Shown one piece after another: positions 13,130 through 20,798 of a DNA stretch of 64,000 nucleotides. The position numbers and the translations under genes are program-made. This stretch comes from Hyalella azteca (Eukaryota > Arthropoda > Malacostraca > Amphipoda > Hyalellidae): assembly GCF_000764305.2 (NCBI RefSeq), contig NW_025941719.1, positions 124,001 to 188,000 on the forward strand. The letters are read 5' to 3'. The notes beneath the pieces are model-generated. The model was not told the DNA's origin, made no database searches, and worked only from the letters and a program-made list of their open reading frames with translations. Within the stretch, counting starts at the first letter, position 1. The number at the start of each line of letters is the position of its first letter.

Positions 13130-13400
13130 TCCAGTTACAATGGCGAGGATCCGACCAGCGTGAATAATTGTCTAGCGCCGCCACAATGGCGGACTTCGTC
13201 ATTGCCGAGTTTGGAAGCCCAAAAATCTTTACTAATGAATTATTTCTGGGCAAAAATATATGCCTGATGAGCTAAGTTCAAATGAACCGACGCTCTGTCT
13301 CGCATGGCAACGATTTGGGGTAAATTACCACGCCCCATCTGGAATTTAGAGGCGGCCAATCAGCGGCCATGGAAACGGCCTAGGGAGGCCTTTCATTAAT
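13130..13400. promoter_or_regulatory. GC-rich promoter-like block with CCAAT, KLF/SP-, RFX- and YY1-like motifs
   Basis: Within 270 bp there are a CCAAT box in GGCCAATCAGCG (13354-13365), a CCACGCCCC KLF/SP-type element (13328-13336), a CATGGCAAC RFX-like half site (13303-13311), CATGGAAAC (13368-13376), and two AATGGCG YY1-like motifs in CCGCCACAATGGCGGAC and TTACAATGGCGAGG. CpG density is high against AT-rich flanks. An ATG at 13186 (plus) in good context opens only 29 codons. An ATG at 13202 (minus) opens a frame running into the adjacent tandem array. Orientation is ambiguous and the block could be bidirectional. No transcript start is proven. Confidence 0.4.
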
Positions 13401-13828
13401 TCTTACCCCAGGAGCAACATGAAATTTATATTTTTCTTCTCCAAATGATGTTGAAAATAAATAGATTACTTTGTTTATTTCTATTCGATCTAAACGTATT
13501 CGTGGAAGTAAATGCCGCTGTGAACGCTCTTAAGCTTTTAAACAAACAAGGAGTATGCTTTATAAAAACAGTAATTATTAAAATTAGTCATCAGCTTGAG
13601 CTCAATTCCGCTAATATAATGAACTCATTTATATTTCATTCTCAAACTATATTTTTACATTTTTGAATTAGATACTATCAGCTATCACAAACACGAAAAA
13701 ATTGAAACGGTAAATTGAGTACAATCGCTCTGATCAGCCTGACTGAAGATGCTGAAAACGACTGTAGAACAAAAACAAAGAACAGCAAAGAACGTATCAC
13801 ACGACACTGCAATGTGGGGAACATGTTA

Positions 13829-13894
13829 AAAAATTCGCCTGTCCTATGCACAGACGAATTTTTAAATGCACAGGCGATTTATTTTCGTCTGTGC
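13829..13894. repeat. Twin hairpins sharing an ACAGRCGA arm motif
   Basis: Hairpin one pairs 13829-13842 with 13850-13863 (14 bp, one mismatch, 7-nt loop). Hairpin two pairs 13868-13877 with 13885-13894 (10 bp, one mismatch, 7-nt loop). All four arms carry ACAG(A/G)CGA or its complement, at 13835, 13850, 13870 and 13885, arranged symmetrically about 13863. Confidence 0.75.
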
Positions 13895-14130
13895 TATATG
13901 TACTGTGGGATGTGATGGGAGAAAAACGCGGGCATGGCATCCATAAATTCACTCACTTCGTTTTAAAATTATCGCGTTTAAGGTAAAGCAATGCGATCAT
14001 TCTTTCTATGCACAACAAAGGAGGCCGGCATCGTTCAGGCATAAGCGTGACCGACATGATATGGGCATGAGCCTGAAGTGGTATCACGCAAGCATAAGCG
14101 TGACTCACATCGTGCATGCATGAGCATGAC

Positions 14131-14344
14131 CGACGTGAGCTCAACTGACATCACATGAGCTCAACTGACATCACGTGAGCTCAACTAACATCACATGAGC
14201 TCAACTGACATCACATGAGCTCAACTGACATCGCGTGAGCTCAACTGACCTCACATGAGCTCAACTGACATCACATGAGCTCAACTGACATCACATGAGC
14301 TCAACTGACATCACATGAGCTCAACTGACATCACATGACATCAC
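14131..14344. repeat. Tandem repeat, exact 20-bp unit, about 10 copies
   Basis: The unit is TCAACTGACATCACATGAGC. It repeats in strict 20-bp register from 14141 to 14340 with a few single-base changes (CACGTG, CGCGTG and CTAACAT variants). Each unit junction creates the palindrome TGAGCTCA. Upstream DNA (14041-14130) holds looser relatives such as CATAAGCGTGACCGACATGA. Confidence 0.97.
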
Positions 14345-15410
14345 TGACCTCCACTAAGCATGAGCGGACTCAAGACAACACAGGATGCGAGTGCAGTGTG
14401 CAGCTCAGAACTGAGTTGCAATTAAACAGAGTGACGCCTTCAAGGCGCCGCTACAACATTGCTCACCGACACCATTATCTCTCCTATTCCAGCCTAGCTC
14501 CAGGTTATTCTCAAATTCTCGACGGCATTCCAGACGGGATTCCAAGATTCCTGACAAGAGTGGCAATGGCGGTATAGACTGCCGATGAGAAAATAAAGTA
14601 TTGTATGTATAGGTCTAAGTTGTATGCTTTTTTTGACAGAGTTTCATGCCTGGTTGGCTGAGTTACCTGTATGATTGATCCATAGCGAAAATGTTGTGAA
14701 CATTTTTATTATATCACGGTTTTAAACCTAATTAAGCATTTCTGCAATCGCTTCCATTGTATTTTTGACGGAAAACAACATTCGATGACGAGTTAGTACG
14801 AAAGCACAACGAAGTTTACTCTCCAGTGGACTTAACTTTCAGTAATCCAAATAATCCTAAATTTACTTAATAACTTTCACGTTAATTTTGTGCTCATCGA
14901 GCCACACAGTACAAGGAAGAACCTGGATCAGAATAAAAATCTGTTATTTCCTCATCATTCTTCCCTCTGATGAACACCGCAGAGTTAAGTGAATTATTTC
15001 TTGCAGTGTGTGAGGGCTTTAGCCGCACTCCTTGTCTTCTCATCGATGTGAAGACGGCGACAGGCATAAATGGCGAGATTATATGTAACAGCTGCTCGAT
15101 GTTATAATAGATGCCAGTATAAAAGTCGATATTACAATAGATACTCGTTTAAAATATCAGGATAGATATCAAGAAATCAGTATAGATTTCGTATGATTAA
15201 AAAATATCAGAATACATAGCACCTGATCGATATAGATGCCATTACAGTTGGCACCTCTAGTTTTCAATGCTTCACAGACGACAGCAGAAAGGCTAAGCAA
15301 GTCTAATTTGCACGGAACATGGGCATTGGGCAATGCTCGCTCAATCTTTCTATCGCTGCAATAAAATGATGAAAATTTAGATTTATGCGACTGCAACTGA
15401 AACTTTTTTG
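14345..15410. other. No gene recognised
   Basis: After the array the sequence is non-repetitive. An AATAAAGTATTG poly(A)-type signal lies at 14591. Around 15100-15240 the words ATAGAT and ATATCAG recur irregularly. No open frame resembles a known protein. Confidence 0.4.
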
Positions 15411-15621
15411 AGTGCAGTCTGGCAATCAGAGTGCAGTCTGGCAATCCGAGTGCAGTCTGCCAATACGAGTGATTTTTTTTAATTCAATAGGGAGCTTTTC
15501 CTCGAGCCATCGGGGTAACCACTTTTCTTCAATAAAAATAAAAAAGAGTGCAGTCTGGCAATCCGAGTGTAGTTTGGCAATCCGAGAGGGCAGTCTGGCA
15601 ATCCGAGTGCAGTCTGTCAAT
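15411..15621. repeat. Split tandem repeat, about 19-bp unit, two blocks
   Basis: AGTGCAGTCTGGCAATCCG repeats about three times at 15411-15470 and four times at 15546-15621. The 75 bp between the blocks is unrelated and contains a T run and ATAAAAATAAAAAA. Direction is the same in both blocks, as expected if an insertion split one array. Confidence 0.9.
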
Positions 15622-15902
15622 CTTTAATTCTGAGCAGACATTTTTCCGTGTATCACTGGAACCATGAAGGTCCATGCAGTAGCTTGAGCCAGGACGAGTA
15701 AACTAAAATGCTGATATAATCGCCTGAGTTTGGAAGAGAAAGGCGCTTGGGTTTGCGCCTAATCGCCTTAACAAACAGGATCATCAGAATATTTGTGCGA
15801 TGACCGAGATCAAAGTTGGTATGTTGGCTGTTTCTGAGCAGTGATGGATGGAACACGCAGCGGTGCAGAAACATACAAGTGTTCTGTTCAGAGCTGATCA
15901 TG

Positions 15903-16014
15903 CATGATCACAGATCATGCAGATCATGCAGATCATGCAGATCATGCAGATCTTACAGATCATGCAGATCATGCAGATCATGCAGATCTTTCAGATCATG
16001 CAAATCATGCAGAA
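15903..16014. repeat. Tandem repeat, 9-bp unit, about 12 copies
   Basis: CAGATCATG repeats 12 times. Two positions read CAGATCTTW, spaced 36 bp apart, which hints at a 36-bp secondary period. Because the unit is divisible by three, it gives periodic peptides in all plus-strand frames. I do not take these as coding. Confidence 0.97.
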
Positions 16015-16156
16015 GCTGAATTATTTAAAAAAAACGCTGCTGCAAGCTCAACGAAGAACGCTCATCATAAAAAGAGTTCTATTTAAAAACAAGAGTTAAA
16101 TTAATACTCAGATGTGAGAGTTCAAACATATTGCGGAGTAGAAACACGTCGCAAAA

Positions 16157-16247
16157 ATGCAAGTAATGAAGCAGCGGATGCTTGTCGATCTGCCCGCACC
16201 GTATGGAGTATACAAAGAAACCATGATTTTTCATGCAACTAAAGAAG
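16157..16247 (+). CDS. Candidate first coding exon, unknown protein
   Basis: An ATG in a favourable animal context (CGCAAAAATGC) opens 30 codons plus one nucleotide. They end at a strong splice donor, GAAG/GTGAGT (16248-16253). The peptide begins MQVMKQRMLVDLPAPYGVYK and ends ETMIFHATKE, a non-repetitive, balanced composition. Read through the donor, the frame soon stops, as expected of an intron. I recognise no family. The next exon would be in phase 1 on the plus strand, and I could not identify it. The exon lies 140 bp downstream of a 9-bp tandem repeat that could sit in a leader or upstream region. A chance ATG-to-donor frame of this size is possible. Confidence 0.33.
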
Positions 16248-16253
16248 GTGAGT

Positions 16254-17086
16254 CAACAAAATAACTTTCATAACAAATATCAGCAATGATTAAATCAGAG
16301 CTAAAAATAGCAGGAAAATGCATTATAATTACCAGCAGTGTGCAGCAGCTAGATTTTTGCGATGAGTAAGGAATGGATTTACGCGAGCGTAAAGCGGATT
16401 AATGTACGCAACTATAATGATAAATCTATAATAAAACTCTAATACATAAAGCTTAGTTGAATTAATTTATATGTTTCTTTGCAAAGCCTTGATGGAATAA
16501 AAGCTCGTCCCCTCCCGTCTGTGTTTGAAGACCAGAACTTCAAACAGATGGAATATTGATTACTTATCTATTGGAAATATAATTAGCAAAAGTCAAAACC
16601 TACTGAGAATTCATAATAATAATACATAGAACAGAACTAAATAAGATTCAATATTATCCTGATACCTGAGATGTAAAATAAGACAATTTAAAACCAAATT
16701 AGTTTAAAATAATTATTTTTCTTTCTCTTATTTTAAAACTTTTCATTGGAAACATTTTTATTTATTCATCATTCAACTGAAATATATTATACTTCAATTT
16801 TTTCATTGATCATTGCTGCAAGAAAAATCAGTAGCTTTTAACTGGTATTCTTTAACAATGCAGCTTATTCAATGAAAATAAAACTCTTATGAATTATAAG
16901 TCTGGCTTATAAAAAATAACATTAAGTTGAACAACAGTAAGCATGTAATTAGTTTACAATTTAAATGAGATTGAACTATGTTAAGTTGCTTAGCATTGTC
17001 GCTGGCAAGTAAAAACTGTCAAAATAGTGGCAGTCAATAAACATATAATATAATATAATGTAATATATAATAGTGGCAGTCAATAG
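16254..17086. other. AT-rich, no gene recognised
   Basis: Strongly A/T-rich DNA with many stops. A 21-bp word (ATAGTGGCAGTCAATARACAT) occurs at 17024 and 17070 on either side of an AT dinucleotide tract, just before the large array. Confidence 0.5.
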
Positions 17087-17462
17087 ACATAAGAACAGTG
17101 GTAGGGGACATAAGAACAGCGGTAGGGGACATAAGAACAGCGGTAGTGGACATAAGAATAGCAGTAGGGGCATAAGAACAGCGGTAGGGGACATAAGAAC
17201 AGCGGTAGTGGACATAAGAATAGCAGTAGGGGGCATAAGAACAGCGGTAGGGGACATAAGAACAGCGGTAGTGGACATAAGAATAGCAGTAGGGGGCATA
17301 AGAACAGCGGTAGGGGACATAGAACAGCGGTAGGGGACATAAGAACAGCGGTAGGGGACATAGAACAGCGGTAGGGGACATAAGAACAGCGGTATGGGAC
17401 ATATAGAACAGCGGTAGGGGGCATAAGAACAGCAGTAGGGGAGATAAGAACAGCAGTGGTAA
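17087..17462. repeat. Tandem repeat, about 21-bp unit, about 17 copies
   Basis: The unit is GGGACATAAGAACAGCGGTA plus one base. Variants GTGGACATAAGAATAGCAGTA and GGGGCATAAGAACAGCGGTA alternate in a three-unit higher-order pattern between about 17140 and 17310. Later units lose AA from CATAAG (CATAGAACAG). The minus-strand frames of 147-309 codons across this array and the next are repeat translations. Confidence 0.97.
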
Positions 17463-17523
17463 ACCAAAGAATAGCAGTTGATGGCATAAAAAATCTCTGG
17501 TCGTATAACAGCGCAAGCACCAA

Positions 17524-17970
17524 TAGCCAGAAACAACAGCAGTAGCAACAGCAAAAACAGAAACAACAGCAGCATCAACAACAGCAACAGCAGCAACAAC
17601 AGCAACAACAGCAGCAGCAGCAACAACAACAACAACAACATCAACAGCAATAACAGCAACAACAACAACAGCAACGGTAGCAAAAACAACAACAGCAACT
17701 ACAACAGCAGCAGCAACAACAACAACAACAACAACATCAACAGCAATAACAGCAACAACAACAACAGCAACGGTAGCAAAAGCAACAACAGCAACTACAA
17801 CAGCAGCAGCAACAACAACAACAACAGCTGCAAGAACAACAACAACAACAGCAGCAGCAGCAACAACAGCAGCAACAACAACATCAACAACAGCAGCAAC
17901 AGCAACAACAACACCAGCAACACCAGCAACAGCAGCAACAACAACAACAACAACAGCAACCACAGCAGCC
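17524..17970. repeat. CAG/CAA-type trinucleotide tract, about 445 bp
   Basis: An almost pure CAR array with interspersed CAT, CTA, CAC and CGG codon-like words. A segment of about 90 bp containing CAACGGTAGCAAAA is present twice (around 17626 and 17715). In the plus frame that continues into 18193 the array encodes glutamine, but TAA and TAG codons interrupt it upstream of 17777. In the other orientation it gives poly-leucine, valine or alanine frames. Confidence 0.95.
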
Positions 17971-18193
17971 GTATAACTATCTCTTTGACCAGCTCAGCGC
18001 AAGCAACATAGCTGGCGGGGTTCCCGCTAAGTTAGAGAGGGAGGCGGCTCACGGAATTCCCTTTGATGAGCACAGCCTCAGAGGGATCGTCGCAGACGCT
18101 GCAACACTTGCATTAAATGCCGCCTCTCATTCCGTTCCTCCCACGTCTGCTAGTGCATCGTATTGCTCGTTGTCTCTTCTGCGATATATCTAG
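17777..18193 (+). CDS. Candidate polyglutamine exon continuing into non-repetitive sequence
   Basis: After the last in-frame stop (TAG at 17774-17776), the plus frame with codons in register at 17969 stays open for 138 codons, to TAG at 18191-18193. Codons 1 to about 65 are a Gln-rich run with a few His, Leu, Lys and Glu. The next 73 codons are non-repetitive: they begin PYNYLFDQLSASNIAGGVPA, continue KLEREAAHGIPFDEHSLRGI, and end in a Ser/Ala/Thr-rich stretch. The region is richer in GC than its flanks. Such Gln-rich runs are common in arthropod transcriptional regulators, but I recognise no domain. There is no ATG, so it would be an internal or terminal exon with its acceptor inside the array. 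A chance frame over a microsatellite flank is the alternative. Confidence 0.38.
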   Translation, partial: QKQQQQLQQQQQQQQQQLQEQQQQQQQQQQQQQQQHQQQQQQQQQHQQHQQQQQQQQQQQQPQQPYNYLFDQLSASNIAGGVPAKLEREAAHGIPFDEHSLRGIVADAATLALNAASHSVPPTSASASYCSLSLLRYI

Positions 18194-18314
18194 CAATTTA
18201 TCGCAACGAAATTCCAAAAAAATACTATGAAAAATCTTAGACGATATATTTTTTACGATTATTCATGGTCGATAAATTTTTTTATCAATATCTCCTTGGA
18301 GATATACGTCATTA

Positions 18315-18374
18315 CAGCCCGACGCAAAAGGTTAGCCCCACCCCTTTAAAACATCATAACACATCGAGTTTTGC
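18315..18374 (+). repeat. Left terminal inverted repeat of the Tc1 element
   Basis: Sixty bases identical to the reverse complement of 19369-19428. Similarity continues inward (GTTTTA, GTGCAA and GCAAACGA blocks) to about 18404. Confidence 0.97.
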
Positions 18375-18410
18375 CAGTTTTAACGTGCAAATGGTAGCAA
18401 ACGATTACCC

Positions 18411-19169
18411 AAACTAGTCCAAAAGTTGGAGCTCAATGTCTCCAAGTCCACCGTCTCTCGCACCCTCGCGTCCTCCGGCATTTTCCAATACCTGAAGATG
18501 AACAAGGCCCCCCAATTGACCGAGGCTCACAAGCATGCCAGGGTCGCCTGGGGCACAAAGTATGCAAGTACTAGTGATGACACCTGAGTCAAAACCATAT
18601 TTTCTGATGAGAAGAAATGGAACTTGGATGGCCCAGATGGTCTGAAGTACTACTGGCATTGCCGCTGGAATGATCCAAAGGCAGCTTTTAGCGGCCAAAA
18701 TGGTGGGGGCAGTGTAATGGTGTGGGGGGCCTTTCATGCAAACGGGACGAGCGAGCTCATCTTCCTCGAAGGCAACCAGTGCGCGGAAGACTATGTCCAA
18801 ACGCTCGAGGACCATCTACTTCCCGTCATCCGCCACCAAATTCGCCGCCGCGCCATCTTCCAACAAGATAAATGCCTCAATCCATACGGCGCGCACGACC
18901 AAGGCCTTCTTCAAGCGTGCCAAAATCCGGGTTATGGACTGGCCAGCCAAGTCCCCCGATCTGAATCCAATTGAGAACGTCTGGGGGTACATGGCTGGGA
19001 TCGTCTACGCCTGCGGGAAGCAGTATGCCACGAAGAAAGAACTCGAGTTGGCCATTCAAGCCGCCTGGTCCAATCTGGACCCCAACTAAACCTCCGTAGA
19101 TTGTCTCAGGGCATGAAAAAGCGGTGCTTGGATGTCTACAAAGCCAACGGGGAGCATATCGGTAAATAA
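18411..19169 (+). pseudogene. Tc1-type DD34E transposase, truncated and frameshifted
   Basis: Similarity starts inside the second helix-turn-helix (KLVQKLELNVSKSTVSRTL), so the first DNA-binding helix-turn-helix is missing. The catalytic domain follows. The first Asp is in FSDEKKWNLDGPDG, the second in FQQD, and the Glu in SPDLNPIENVWGY, with 34 residues between second Asp and Glu, the Tc1 signature. Three lesions are visible. A TGA at 18585-18587 stands where the family has a conserved Trp. An extra A around 18868-18870, right after the second Asp codon, shifts the frame. Another frameshift near 19085 comes before the C-terminal RRLSQGMKKRCLDVYKANG. The enzyme would cut and paste the element at TA sites; this copy cannot make it. 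Confidence 0.95.
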
Positions 19170-19368
19170 CCTTTAGTTTTGCAGCTGACATATGTTTTGT
19201 TTTGCCTAAAATGTCAAAGTGTGCAAAGTGGGGCTAACCTTTTGCGTCGGTGTAAAAACATGTGTTTTTCATTTTCTCCGTTACTAATTACATTTTCACT
19301 ACAGTCTATTGTATTTTAATTACTGAGACCAAGACGATTCGTTTGCCACTACTTGCACAATAAAACTC

Positions 19369-19428
19369 GCAAAACTCGATGTGTTATGATGTTTTAAAGG
19401 GGTGGGGCTAACCTTTTGCGTCGGGCTG
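19369..19428 (-). repeat. Right terminal inverted repeat of the Tc1 element
   Basis: Exact 60-bp inverse of the left terminus, ending GCGTCGGGCTG before the flanking TA. Confidence 0.97.
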
Positions 19429-19430
19429 TA

Positions 19431-20729
19431 TCAATATCTCATGCTTGGTGATGTATTTTTATAGTACGTTCTGTGCAGTCAGTATGTATTAAGCTAAGTT
19501 CCCTAGGTTAAAAATGTCTTTAGTGATATTAGTGTTCAGTTCAGTGACGCACAATGTTTAGACAATTTTCGTATAAGTTTCATGCAAGAGTATCATCTAA
19601 GTCTTCTGGGTGGACTCTTCTCCTGGCGATATCTCCTATAGATTTCGTATCCTACGCTATTTTAAATAAAGATATCTTATAGGTGAAACTGTCTTTTAAA
19701 TTTTTACAGGCAGTATATAAAATTATATTTATTTATTTATTTCTAGATGTGAGCACATGAAGAAAATGTGCTATGTCAAGTCCTGTAATTCTGCGCTAGA
19801 AACCTCACGCGCGACGAGAGCTTCTAAAGGTGATAACGTGTCTGTAGTAATATATTAATTAATACATTGTAATATACAATAACAATGATCGTCGTCGTGG
19901 AATCGTGCAATGATACATGAAAATAGTCAGGGTTATGGTAAACCTAAGCTGACGATAAGTGTAGCAAATAATTCGCGTTCATGACCTGTTCGCTCTCCCC
20001 GTAAATATCTCAAGAAAATTTGTTCGGAATTGGGCAATTGAATTTAAATTACATTAAGTACTGATTATATACAGTAACAGATTTTGTACAGTATGTACAT
20101 TAAGTACCGTACAGTATTTCAAGTCTTCGTTTATCAGACAATTCTGATATACAGGCTTGCATTATTAAATTTACCCCTGCTAATTATATTCACAGACTAG
20201 AAGTTCCCAGATTGGGTCGTAATTTTTGGTCGTATAACGCCTCTCCGTTACTTGAACTTCAGTACAAAGCGAGGCTCAGTGCTACATTATAATGTTATTA
20301 ACGCATGCTAACTTATATTACACCTAGAAATTACATCGCGATTAAATTTGGAGCGAATGATCACCATCATTAAATACGAAATACCAGAGAAATAATATCT
20401 TATTTCCTTGATATATGGTGGTAAAAATGATATAAATGATGTTTACAATAGACTATCTTCATCTGCATACTCAATTAAATCCAGGTTTAGAATTTTTGCA
20501 TTTTTGCGCCAGTATTTGATTTTATTGTCGTTCGAATATGAATTTTTTCGCTTATACATCTAACCATTGTGAAAATATATGAAGAGCAGCAAAACTGTTA
20601 CAAGACGTCATCAGTAAAAAATATTATTCTATTATATTATTCGAAACATATTCACTGAAGCAGATAATTGTTATAAAAACGATGCATAGCATAGGACGAC
20701 ATCATAACGCAGGGTTCATGTTTCGAAAA
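19431..20729. other. AT-rich, no gene recognised
   Basis: Stop-rich DNA with a TTTATTTATTTATTT run near 19725. The word CAGTAT/GTACAGTA recurs near 20070-20115. No coding signal. Confidence 0.5.
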
Positions 20730-20798
20730 GTCGTACTATAGTACTACATATTATTATACTACGACATATTTCTCGACACTATAGCGTCGAGAAATATG
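20730..20798. repeat. Two back-to-back hairpins
   Basis: Hairpin one pairs 20730-20740 with 20755-20765 (11 bp, one mismatch). Hairpin two pairs CATATTTCTCGAC (20765-20777) exactly with 20786-20798, with an 8-nt loop ACTATAGC. The two share the base at 20765. ACTATAG also occurs in the first hairpin. Confidence 0.8.

Larger units (their letters stand above)
18315..19428 (+). mobile_element. Tc1/mariner-type DNA transposon, non-autonomous
   Basis: The element is 1114 bp and bounded by TA dinucleotides (18313-18314 and 19429-19430), the target duplication expected of this superfamily. Its terminal inverted repeats begin CAGCCCGACGCAAAAGGTTA. They are identical for 60 bp and remain similar for about 30 more. 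The interior carries one degenerate DD34E transposase on the plus strand. Length is shorter than typical intact Tc1 elements (about 1.3-1.7 kb), in line with loss of the 5' coding part. Confidence 0.97.

Noticed and set aside
16976..17963. Long minus-strand frames of 240 and 309 codons
   Set aside because: They are leucine, valine/alanine and SYVPYRC-like translations of the CAR tract and the 21-bp array.
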